Source: Leptotrichia sp. oral taxon 498 (lineage in GTDB: Bacteria; Fusobacteriota; Fusobacteriia; Fusobacteriales; Leptotrichiaceae). Taken from it: a stretch of 64,000 nucleotides of DNA. Positions 23,884 through 31,320 of the stretch are shown here, piece by piece. Every line of letters begins with the position of its first letter. Position 1 is the stretch's first letter. A program made the position numbers and the translations under genes. The notes beneath the pieces were generated by a model. The model did no database searches. It was given only the letters and a program-made list of their open reading frames with translations, and was not told where the DNA came from. Where the stretch lies: NCBI RefSeq assembly GCF_002240055.1, contig NZ_CP016753.1, positions 1,302,001 to 1,366,000 of the forward strand. The letters run 5' to 3'.

Positions 23884-24531
23884 ATGGAAGTTATTAAATC
23901 TCAAAAAATATCAATATTTGAAGTTTTGGACTATATTTTTTGTCCTAGAATAATATATTATGAAAATGTGCTAAAAATGTTTGGAGAAAAAAAGGAAGAT
24001 TCTAACAAGGAAGAAGAAGAAAGAGTGAAAGGAAAAAATCGTATAAATAGGAAATGGATATGGGATAGACTAAAATTAAAAAAACAAAGTATAGAAAAAA
24101 TGATGAATTCAAATCAAGAAAACATATTATACTGGTATAATAGAGAATTTAACAAAGAATTGTCTTCAGAAAGATATCATTTTTATGGAAAATTAGACGA
24201 CATACTTCTTTTAGAAGACGAAACAATAGTTCCAGTTTATTACTACAATGCTAAATATACAGCAAGAGAAGAAAATAGATACAAATATATAGTAGCCATG
24301 TTTTTAATATTAATTGAAGAAGAGTATAAAATTAAATCTCAAAAAGGGTATATTTTGTTTTTGGATGGTTTATCATTAAAGAAAATAGAATGTACAAATA
24401 AAGATTTGGAAAAAGTAAAAGAAAGTGCTGCTGAAGTATTAAAAATAATTGAAACTGAGCGATACCCGATAGAAGCAGAAGGCGGTACAAAATGCCGAGA
24501 TTGTTATTACAAAAAAATTTGTGGAAGATAG
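23884..24531 (+). CDS. cas4: Cas4-family protein with altered nuclease site
   Basis: The 215-residue protein has the four Cys residues expected for the Cas4 iron-sulfur cluster: one in FCPRIIYY near the N-terminus and three in CRDCYYKKIC at the C-terminus. The RecB-like core shows YGKLDDILLL and the helix ENRYKYIVAMF. The usual E-x-K catalytic pair (PVEYKxGK in typical Cas4) is replaced by PVYYYNAK (Tyr119-Tyr121), so the Glu and the Lys are both missing. It may recognise PAMs or bind DNA ends without cutting them. A charged insertion (EDSNKEEEERVKGKN) follows the first Cys. It completes the adaptation set. Confidence 0.85.
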   Translation: MEVIKSQKISIFEVLDYIFCPRIIYYENVLKMFGEKKEDSNKEEEERVKGKNRINRKWIWDRLKLKKQSIEKMMNSNQENILYWYNREFNKELSSERYHFYGKLDDILLLEDETIVPVYYYNAKYTAREENRYKYIVAMFLILIEEEYKIKSQKGYILFLDGLSLKKIECTNKDLEKVKESAAEVLKIIETERYPIEAEGGTKCRDCYYKKICGR

Positions 24532-24548
24532 TATTAAAAAATAAAAAT

Positions 24549-24601
24549 AGAGGAAATCATTTTTTAGTAAACTTATCATAAATAGATTTTCTCTTTTTTT
24601 G
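24549..24601 (+). terminator. Terminator after cas4
   Basis: AGAGGAAATC (24549-24558) and GATTTTCTCT (24585-24594) pair with one wobble around a 26-nt loop, followed by TTTTTTT. It separates cas4 from leader 2. Confidence 0.6.
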
Positions 24602-24621
24602 TAAAAAAATCAAAAAAAATT

Positions 24622-24649
24622 TTGAAAAAATAAAAAAGTATGGTAAAAT
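24622..24649 (+). promoter_or_regulatory. Promoter in CRISPR leader 2
   Basis: TTGAAA (24622-24627) and an extended -10 TGGTAAAAT ending at 24649 have a 16-bp spacer. Sequence and spacing are the same as in leader 1. Confidence 0.55.
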
Positions 24650-24854
24650 AAGTTCGTGGTAAAAATTCCTACCACTATGAAAAATAAAAAAAGAGAAAGA
24701 AAATCTACTCAAAGTCAATAAAAATGAGGGTTAGGAGTTACGGAAAATGCTAAAAAAACAGCAAAAAACGATAAAAATTAATCAAAAAAATACGATTTTA
24801 ATGTCTGAAAAAATCTCTGTAACACCTATAAATAAAGGATTTTCTTGAAAGTAC
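24650..24854 (+). promoter_or_regulatory. CRISPR leader 2
   Basis: This is a diverged copy of leader 1. Shared pieces include TTCCTACCACTA, TTAGGAGTTACGGAAAATGC, AATGTCTGAAAAAATCTCT and AAAGGATTTTCTTGAAAGTA just before the repeat. The copies differ in roughly one base in six. Both stand immediately left of an array in the same orientation. Confidence 0.75.
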
Positions 24855-24966
24855 GGTTAAAGAAGTGAATCCATTAAAACAAGGATTGAAACTTGATTGT
24901 CCGTTAAACGAATCTGGATTTTCCCATATGTTAAAGTAGTGAATCCATTAAAACAAGGATTGAAAT
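24855..24966 (+). CRISPR. CRISPR array 2: two variant repeats, one spacer
   Basis: Two 37-nt repeats (24855-24891 and 24930-24966) flank one 38-nt spacer. They differ from array 1 near the 5' part (GTTAAAGAAGTGAATCC and GTTAAAGTAGTGAATCC against GTTAAAGTAGTTTATCC) and share the ATTAAAACAAGGATTGAAA end. The last repeat ends in T instead of C, a common sign of the trailer-end copy. So the array is short but has a full leader. Confidence 0.92.
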
Positions 24967-24985
24967 AGAGTCAGAATATAAATTA

Positions 24986-25020
24986 AAATAACAACTTTTA
25001 TAAGGTTGTTATTTTTTTTT
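24986..25020 (+). terminator. Terminator after array 2
   Basis: AATAACAACTT and AGGTTGTTATT pair in a hairpin and a run of nine T follows. It lies about 20 bp after the last repeat, like the terminator after array 1. Confidence 0.8.
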
Positions 25021-25026
25021 AGAAAA

Positions 25027-25073
25027 AATAGGTGAATTATTAATAAAAATAGGTTAGAACAATGGTATATAAT
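25027..25073 (+). promoter_or_regulatory. Composite promoter K upstream of the cas6-cas10 operon
   Basis: AATAGGTGA (25027-25035) and AATAGGTTA (25048-25056) are 21 bp apart, with 11 bp to TATAAT (25068-25073). This ties the interference operon to the same control as the GTPase, nrdDG and ecsC genes. It is 228 bp before the cas6 start. Confidence 0.65.
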
Positions 25074-25301
25074 AAGACTATAAAAGAAAAGGGAGTGAGA
25101 AAAGTGGTTGAATAATGAATTAGAGAAATTGTCAAGTATATTTATAAAGAATTATGATAATTTTTATTAATTTAATTAGATTTTTGTTAAAAAAGTTTAG
25201 TGAAAAATTGTTATTTCTTAAAAAATGTGGTATAAAATATATTATAGATTGATTTATAAAAATACTGGATAGATGAAAGAGCATTAAGGGAGAGGAAATA
25301 G
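25074..25301 (+). promoter_or_regulatory. Long leader between promoter K and cas6, with a second promoter
   Basis: No convincing gene lies here; the longest frames are about 20 codons. A standard promoter is visible at 25208-25236: TTGTTA, 17 bp, then TATAAA with an upstream TGTGG. So cas6 could have a basal promoter plus the composite one. GGGAGAGGAAAT before 25302 is the cas6 ribosome site. Confidence 0.45.
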
Positions 25302-26054
25302 ATGAATGGTGTAATTTTAGAACTTTCTGCGGTAGAAGATAAAATTATAGATAATAAAAAAATGTATAGTTTTGAGATTCATAAAAGAATGTCAGAAATA
25401 CTGAAAATAGATAAGCGAGAGGAATTGAGAGTTTCAAATATTTTTGGTGAATTTTTTAATGAAAGCATAAAATTGGAAAAAGGAGAAAAATATAAGATTA
25501 GGGTAATTACTAAAACGCAAGAAATTTTTTTAAAATTACAAGATCAATTGTTTCAATTAGCTATAAATAAAGAAAATCTTGTAATAGGAGATGGAATTTT
25601 TCAGTTAGTTGGAATTATAACCAAAAATGATACTTGGTGTGGTGAATATGATTTTGATAAAGAGATGAAAGCGTTAGATGTAGGAATATTGAGCTTTTAT
25701 GAAAAAGTAAATTTAAAAATTGTTAATCCTATTTTGGTGAAAGGAAAGTCAATTTTTGGATTTGAAAAAATATTAAAAATTATTTTGCAGAATGTGGAAG
25801 AAGATACAGGTTTTGAAACACAGGAAATGGAAGAAAGTATCTTAAATTCAATTACAATAAAAAAAGAATTGTATAGAGAAAAAAGGGTAAATTTACTGAA
25901 TGATGAGATAAAAAAAGTTTATTTAGGAGATGTAGAGCTTGTGCTACAAGGATATTATGGGAAGATGCTTTTAATTTTTCTTCAGTATGTGAAATATGTT
26001 GGTGTTGGAGAATTTAGAGAGTATGGATTTGGAGAAATTATAAGTAGAAGTTAA
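25302..26054 (+). CDS. cas6: CRISPR RNA endonuclease Cas6
   Basis: The 250-residue protein has the double ferredoxin-like Cas6 layout and the glycine-rich C-terminal loop GVGEFREYGFGEI that binds the repeat. Cas6 cuts the precursor crRNA inside each repeat, leaving the 8-nt ATTGAAAC tag seen in both arrays. A candidate catalytic His is His27 in SFEIHKRMSEIL. It is the first gene of the interference operon, 78 bp before cas10. A second Cas6-like protein ends the operon at 34773. Confidence 0.85.
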   Translation: MNGVILELSAVEDKIIDNKKMYSFEIHKRMSEILKIDKREELRVSNIFGEFFNESIKLEKGEKYKIRVITKTQEIFLKLQDQLFQLAINKENLVIGDGIFQLVGIITKNDTWCGEYDFDKEMKALDVGILSFYEKVNLKIVNPILVKGKSIFGFEKILKIILQNVEEDTGFETQEMEESILNSITIKKELYREKRVNLLNDEIKKVYLGDVELVLQGYYGKMLLIFLQYVKYVGVGEFREYGFGEIISRS

Positions 26055-26131
26055 AAACCTATTTGAAGTATAATTAATAAAGATTAAATTAAAACATAAA
26101 AATTATTTAAAATAAATTTCAAGGAGGCAAA

Positions 26132-28099
26132 ATGAGCGAAAAAGATCAAACATTTAAAAATCAAACATTTGAAGATGTATTAAAAGAAAATAGAGTTTTA
26201 GTAAGTATTGAAACTGTAAAAATAAAAGATTTTATTTTTTCAACAAATAAATTGAAATTAATTAGAGGAGCAAGTTATCTTTTGGATTATATGAATCAAG
26301 TCGAAGTGCCAAGAATATTGAAGAAATATGGATTAGAATATAATTCAAAAGAGCTTGTAGATGAGATTTATAATATTAATGCCGACAAGGAATTTTTAGA
26401 AAAAGTAGATGAAGAAATAGACAAGGCTATTGATAAAAGAATATTGTATATTGGAGCTGGAAATGCTAAATTTTTAGTTGATAGTGAAAAAACGGCTGAA
26501 AAGATATGTAAAGAGATAAAAGAAATATACAAAAATTTAGCTCCAAGTGCAAAAGTAGTTGCAGAGTGTTATCCAATGAAAGAAAATGAAAAAATATGGA
26601 CTGCAATTGATGAATTAGCACAGAAAACTGCTGAGAAAAAAAGTGAAGGATTTCCTATGTTGAATATTGATTTGCCATTTGCTATGAAGTGTGACTTGTC
26701 AGGGACTGAACCAGCGGTTGTAAGTTTGAAGAATCTAGAAAAAGATTTAAAAAAAATAGAAATTCATAGAAGTGGGGAAGGTTCTGATGATGATAAACAG
26801 GTGGAAGATACTATAACTGCTATAAGAAATGTTATAAAAAAAGATAACATGAAAATTAGTGAAGAAAGTGCTGTAAAAATTAAGTATTCTAATAAAATGA
26901 TAAAAGATGATGTGAATGAGATTGGATTTTATTCGATTATAAAAAAAGCTCTTAATTATGATATTCATTTAAATACAGAGATTGATGATTATTCAGTAGG
27001 AGATAGTTTTATTGGATTTGTGTATAGTGATGGAGATGGACTTGGAGATTTTTTGAAAAATGTAAAAAAAGTTTATACAACTGAAGAAGAATATTTAAAA
27101 TTTATGAGAAAATTCAGTGTTATTTTGGATAGAAATACAAAATATGTATTAAAAGAAGTTATCAAAAAGATGTATGATGCTGAAAAATTTGTTAAGAAAA
27201 AAACAATTCTGAAAGATGGAAAACCGAAATATAAAATAATTAATGGAGAGAAAAAAATAGTTGAAAAATCTATAATTGGAGAATTTCTTATTGTTGGTGG
27301 AGATGATGTTTGTGCAGTATTTCCAGCAGATTTAGCAATAGAAATTTCATATGAATTTCAAAAAGAATTTGAAAAAAAGATGAACGAATTTACTAAAATT
27401 GAAAATGAAAAAAATGAAAAGAAAAATCCAGAAAATATAACTTCTTCTTGTGGAGTTGTAATTGCGAAAAATAAAACACCGATGTTTCAATTATTTGAAC
27501 AAGGTCTTAAATTACAAAAATCTGCTAAAGCAAAAAGATATCAAGAAAATAAAAATAGAGAAGGGAAAGTGCGAACAGGATATATTGATTTTCAAGTGAT
27601 TGGTAATGAAGGAAATGTAAATATAAAAGAATATAGAAAAAAATGGTATGATAAATTTGATAAAGAAGATGAAAATAAAGGGAAATTACATGTTTCTAGA
27701 AGACCTTATAGTATTAGAGGATTGGAAAAGGAAGAATATAAAGATGTGTCTGAAAGTATTGATAAACTTATTGACCAAGTAAAAAAATTGAAAACAAAGA
27801 ATTTTCCAAACACAAAAATCAGATATATTTATGATTTGAAAAAGGATGATACTAAAACTGATAATGAAAAAATTATGGAATCAATAAATATTTTATCTAA
27901 AATGAGTACAGAGGAAATTCAAGTTTTAAATAAATTGTGGGGAATAAAAGATAAAATGAACTTAAGTTTTGAAAATGAAAATAAAAATGAAAAATTTAAA
28001 GAATTTTTTGATAATATTTTTGATGTATTGGAAATTTATGATTTTATTCAAAAGGATAAAAGCTCTTCAGAAAAGGAGGATAATAATAGTGGGAATTAA
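26132..28099 (+). CDS. cas10: Cas10, type III large subunit without HD domain
   Basis: The 655-residue protein has two palm domains. Palm 1 starts at VSIETVKIKDFIFSTNKLK and includes LIRGASYLLDYM and RILYIGAGNAKFLV. Palm 2 contains SDGDGLGDFL (about residue 299) and the cyclase motif GGDD (389-392) in EFLIVGGDDVCAVFPADLA. The usual N-terminal HD nuclease is absent. A zinc-ribbon-like place reads MKCDLSGTEPA with only one Cys left. It should therefore make cyclic oligoadenylates when target RNA is bound, but not cut DNA. AAGGAGG precedes the ATG. Its 3' end overlaps the next gene by 11 bp. Confidence 0.9.
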   Translation: MSEKDQTFKNQTFEDVLKENRVLVSIETVKIKDFIFSTNKLKLIRGASYLLDYMNQVEVPRILKKYGLEYNSKELVDEIYNINADKEFLEKVDEEIDKAIDKRILYIGAGNAKFLVDSEKTAEKICKEIKEIYKNLAPSAKVVAECYPMKENEKIWTAIDELAQKTAEKKSEGFPMLNIDLPFAMKCDLSGTEPAVVSLKNLEKDLKKIEIHRSGEGSDDDKQVEDTITAIRNVIKKDNMKISEESAVKIKYSNKMIKDDVNEIGFYSIIKKALNYDIHLNTEIDDYSVGDSFIGFVYSDGDGLGDFLKNVKKVYTTEEEYLKFMRKFSVILDRNTKYVLKEVIKKMYDAEKFVKKKTILKDGKPKYKIINGEKKIVEKSIIGEFLIVGGDDVCAVFPADLAIEISYEFQKEFEKKMNEFTKIENEKNEKKNPENITSSCGVVIAKNKTPMFQLFEQGLKLQKSAKAKRYQENKNREGKVRTGYIDFQVIGNEGNVNIKEYRKKWYDKFDKEDENKGKLHVSRRPYSIRGLEKEEYKDVSESIDKLIDQVKKLKTKNFPNTKIRYIYDLKKDDTKTDNEKIMESINILSKMSTEEIQVLNKLWGIKDKMNLSFENENKNEKFKEFFDNIFDVLEIYDFIQKDKSSSEKEDNNSGN

Positions 28100-29912
28100 A
28101 ATAGGATATGAAGTAGAGTTATTAACTCCAGCAATTACAGCAGAGACTGGAACAATTGGTAAAGAGATAGATGTAGAAGTCAAAAGAGATAAAAATGGGA
28201 CACCTTATTTTTCAGCAAAGCATATAAAAGGAGTTTTTAGAGCAAAAGTTTTAGAATTTAAAAATGCTTTAAGTGGAGATGGTAAAGAATTTACTGAAAA
28301 ATATTTTGGAAGTGGAGGAAATAATCCAAGTAAAATTAGATTTTCAGATTTGAAATTAAAGATTGAAAAGAATATTGGAGATGAAGGATATCAAAGAAGA
28401 TTAGAAAATAAAATTGGAAATAGATATGGTGTAAAAATTAATAGAAAAACAAGGGTAGCAGAGGAAAATTCATTATTCAATTATGAATTTGTAAAACCAA
28501 AAAATATTTATGCTGGAAGTTTTGAACTAAGTAATGATTTTTTTGAAAAAAGTGAAGAAGATATAAAATTTCTATTATCAAGTTTTTTGCATATTGATAA
28601 AATTGGTGGATTGAAGTCGAGAGGATTAGGAAAAGTATTAGTTCAATTTGTATCGATTGAAAATGATAAAAGAAATAATTTTAAAGAAGAAAATGATAGA
28701 TTTAAAATTGTAGAGAAAATATTGAAAGAAGTAAAATCAAAAAATAATTATAAAAATCAAGGAATAAAAAAATTAAATGAATTGGAAAAATATAAATATA
28801 CTTTGAATTTTGTAGAACCTGCTGTACTTCAAGGGAAAGTCAATAAAAATGAAGTTGAGTTAAGAAAATCATTACAAGGATCATCAATAAGAGGTGCGAT
28901 TATTCAGTATGGTCTTGATAATGGATTTGAAAGTGAAATTGAAAAATTATTGAAAATAAAAATTTCTGAAGTTAGAAAGTTTGTAAGAGAAGATAAAAAT
29001 GAAATAAAAGAAGAGTTTAAATTAGCTAGTGGATTCAAAACGAAATATCCTATTGAAGCAGACAAGTATAAAAAAATAGATAAAGCAGTTAGTGTAATGA
29101 AAGAATATAAAGTGAACGAAAAAGATGAAAATGGGATAAAATTAGAAAGGGATTCGTTAGCATTATTGAATGCGACAGGAACAGAATTAAGCATAAAGAT
29201 TGATGAAAAAACACGAACTACAGAAGAAAGTTTGTTGTTTAGTACAGAATATACGGATTTAACTAATGTAGCAAATAAGGAAGAAGTCTTTTTTAAAGGG
29301 AATGTGGAAATTCCAAAAGGATTATTTGAAATTGGGAAAAAATATGAGCTAAAAATAGGAAAATATAAAACAAAAGGATTTGGGAAAGTAGAAATTGAGT
29401 TTAAGAAATTTACTGATGAAAATGATAAAAATATTGGAGAGAGAATTAAAGAATTGAATGATGAGATTAAAAAAGATTTTAAAGAATTCGATAAAAGAAA
29501 TGATAAAGAGAAAGTTTATTTTGGAGATGAATTATTAAAAGAAGAAAAACAAAAATTGATAACATTTGATTTTCTTTCAGATATGATTTTGCCTTTTAAC
29601 GAAATTAGCAATGTTGGAAAACAAATTTTGGAATTATTTGATGAAAATTTTGGAGAAAAATTAACTTTGAATAATAGAAGAACTTTTGTGAATGTAGAGA
29701 AACTAAGAGGATATAATATCATAAACAATTCAAGAAAAATGGATGAAATAGTTATAACTCAAGGAAGTGTAATTTCTTATTGCATTAACAATGAAGATTT
29801 AGAAGACATTTTAGAAAAATTAGAGAAAATAGAAGAAAATGGAATTGGACTTAGAAGAAATGAAGGCTTTGGAAGAGTTAGAATTTGTAGTGAGAGAAAA
29901 TATGAAAAATAG
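28089..29912 (+). CDS. csx10: Multi-RAMP protein, Csx10-like
   Basis: The 607-residue protein carries repeated RAMP features. The first unit has PYFSAKHIKGVFRAKV and the glycine-rich loop LKSRGLGKVLV; the second has VELRKSLQGSSIRGAI and KTKGFGKVEI; the C-terminus ends with NGIGLRRNEGFGRVRI, which is like the end of Csx10. Csx10 is a marker of subtype III-D. The first unit looks Csm3-like, so this may be a fusion of backbone subunits. The start is a GTG at 28089, with GGAGGA nine bases upstream inside cas10; longer upstream frames overlap cas10 and are rejected. Confidence 0.75.
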   Translation: MGIKIGYEVELLTPAITAETGTIGKEIDVEVKRDKNGTPYFSAKHIKGVFRAKVLEFKNALSGDGKEFTEKYFGSGGNNPSKIRFSDLKLKIEKNIGDEGYQRRLENKIGNRYGVKINRKTRVAEENSLFNYEFVKPKNIYAGSFELSNDFFEKSEEDIKFLLSSFLHIDKIGGLKSRGLGKVLVQFVSIENDKRNNFKEENDRFKIVEKILKEVKSKNNYKNQGIKKLNELEKYKYTLNFVEPAVLQGKVNKNEVELRKSLQGSSIRGAIIQYGLDNGFESEIEKLLKIKISEVRKFVREDKNEIKEEFKLASGFKTKYPIEADKYKKIDKAVSVMKEYKVNEKDENGIKLERDSLALLNATGTELSIKIDEKTRTTEESLLFSTEYTDLTNVANKEEVFFKGNVEIPKGLFEIGKKYELKIGKYKTKGFGKVEIEFKKFTDENDKNIGERIKELNDEIKKDFKEFDKRNDKEKVYFGDELLKEEKQKLITFDFLSDMILPFNEISNVGKQILELFDENFGEKLTLNNRRTFVNVEKLRGYNIINNSRKMDEIVITQGSVISYCINNEDLEDILEKLEKIEENGIGLRRNEGFGRVRICSERKYEK

Positions 29913-29935
29913 GAAATTTAATGTAGGAGAAAATT

Positions 29936-30229
29936 ATGTATACCTTTATACCTGAAAGAAAGAATAAAATAGCAAAAAAGGAAAGTTTAGAGAAGAATTT
30001 AAGTGTAGAAGAATTATTTTTAAAAGATATTAATGAAGAATTTGTGGATAATTTAGAAAAAGAAAAAATTTTGAAAAAATTTTTAGAAAACGATAAATTT
30101 AAAGAAATAATTTCTGATATAGAAAAGAAAGAAGAAAAAAAAGAAGTATTGAATCTGTCACAGTTTAAAAGATTTTATGATTTTATAAAAGAAAGAAAAT
30201 TTGATTTTTTTGATGAGGAAAAAAAATAA
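29936..30229 (+). CDS. 5' part of a helical small-subunit-like gene, split at an A8 tract
   Basis: The 97 residues read as charged helices (ILKKFLENDKFKEIISDIEKK) and end at TAA right after eight A (30219-30226). The next frame continues at once for another 84 codons, so a shift to the -1 frame, or one more A, would give one protein of about 181 residues. Size, helix content and place between RAMP genes suggest the Cas11-type small subunit. Either the gene is broken, or slippage on the A tract makes the long form. GTAGGAGAAA precedes the start. Confidence 0.55.
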   Translation: MYTFIPERKNKIAKKESLEKNLSVEELFLKDINEEFVDNLEKEKILKKFLENDKFKEIISDIEKKEEKKEVLNLSQFKRFYDFIKERKFDFFDEEKK

Positions 30230-30480
30230 TAGATTTTATTGATAAACAAAAAGAAAGAAAAATCGCAACAAAATTTTATGAGTTTGTAATAGAAGAATTT
30301 ATTGAAGAACCTTTAAAGATAAAAGAAAAAGATAAAAAATTAGATGAAGAATTTAGAAAATTAGAATCTAAAAAAAATAAAAAAAGTTTTCAAGCATTAG
30401 AAAAATATCTGTTATATATTTTTGGAAAGAAAAGAATGAAAGAAAAATTAGATAAAATAGAAAAAATGGAGGTAGAATAA
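30226..30480 (+). pseudogene. 3' part of the split small-subunit-like gene
   Basis: This open frame (IIDFIDKQKERKIATKFYEF and onward) lies in the -1 frame of the preceding gene and has no start codon or ribosome site of its own. Its TAA overlaps the ATG of the next RAMP gene (TAATG), the tight coupling typical of a translated upstream gene. That suggests the frame is normally read. It is helical and Lys/Glu-rich like the 5' part. It is marked here as the second half of one frameshifted gene. Confidence 0.5.
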
Positions 30481-31310
30481 TGGATTTTTCAACATTTAAA
30501 AATAAATATATCTTAACAGGGAAAATAGTTGTTTTGAATGCTCTACATATAGGAAGTGGAAGAGAAAAAGATGATAGAGATGCACCTTTTATATCATTAG
30601 ATGATGATAAAAATTTTTATATTCCAGGATCAACTTTCAGAGGATATTTAAGTACAAAATTAGAAAGATTTTTAGATAGTGGAAATGGATTTAAAATAAA
30701 AAATAATGGTGAAGAATTAAATGAAGCTGATGTAAAATTGATATTTGGATATACTAATTTGGATAAATTAGAAACTAAAATTAATGATAAGGATAATGAA
30801 GAAGATAGAAAATTAAAAGAAAATAATAGAAAAATTCAAGATAGAATAATAAGAAAATTAAATGCAAAAAATTTAGATGAAGTAAAATCTTTGGCTGGAA
30901 GAATACATGTATCAGACATGCCTGTATTAAAAGATGTCAAATATGTAACAAGAGATGGAATAAAAATTGATAGAAATACAGGAGCTACTGAAAAAAGAGC
31001 AAAATTTGATTATGATGTAGTTCCCGCAGGAACAGAATTTGACTTAAATATTGAATTGGAAAATATAGAAAATTACCAATTGGATTTAATAGGATTAGCG
31101 TTAAATGATATTTTAAAAGACAATGGTGATTTATTTGGAGGTAAAACTTCAAGAGGAATTGGAAAATGTAGATTGAAAGATTTAAAAATGAAGTATGTGA
31201 CATCAGAAGATAAAGAAAAATTAAAAAAATATATTTTTGAAGGTAAATTTCCTTATGAAATTAAAGAGCAGGAAAAAATATTTAAAACAGAGAATCTTAG
31301 CTTAGATTAG
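30480..31310 (+). CDS. Csm3-like RAMP backbone protein 1
   Basis: The 276-residue RAMP protein has NALHIGSGREKDDRDAPF, where the Asp residues lie in the place of the Csm3 target-RNA cutting loop. It also has FYIPGSTFRGYLSTKLERFL and the glycine-rich loop LFGGKTSRGIGKCRL. Csm3-type subunits form the crRNA-binding filament of the type III complex and cut target RNA every six bases. The start overlaps the stop of the preceding frame. The next RAMP begins 10 bp after its stop. Confidence 0.82.
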   Translation: MDFSTFKNKYILTGKIVVLNALHIGSGREKDDRDAPFISLDDDKNFYIPGSTFRGYLSTKLERFLDSGNGFKIKNNGEELNEADVKLIFGYTNLDKLETKINDKDNEEDRKLKENNRKIQDRIIRKLNAKNLDEVKSLAGRIHVSDMPVLKDVKYVTRDGIKIDRNTGATEKRAKFDYDVVPAGTEFDLNIELENIENYQLDLIGLALNDILKDNGDLFGGKTSRGIGKCRLKDLKMKYVTSEDKEKLKKYIFEGKFPYEIKEQEKIFKTENLSLD

Positions 31311-31320
31311 GAGAAGAAAA

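Noticed and set aside
24855-24966. Array 2 as a chance repeat rather than CRISPR
   Set aside because: Both repeats match array 1 over most of their length, and the leader is also conserved, so it is a real array.
27969-28088. Longer start for the Csx10-like protein inside cas10
   Set aside because: The extra 40 residues are low-complexity and overlap cas10 in another frame; GTG at 28089 has a good ribosome site.
30226-30480. Independent small gene at 30226-30480
   Set aside because: No start codon or ribosome site; better explained as the second half of the split gene.
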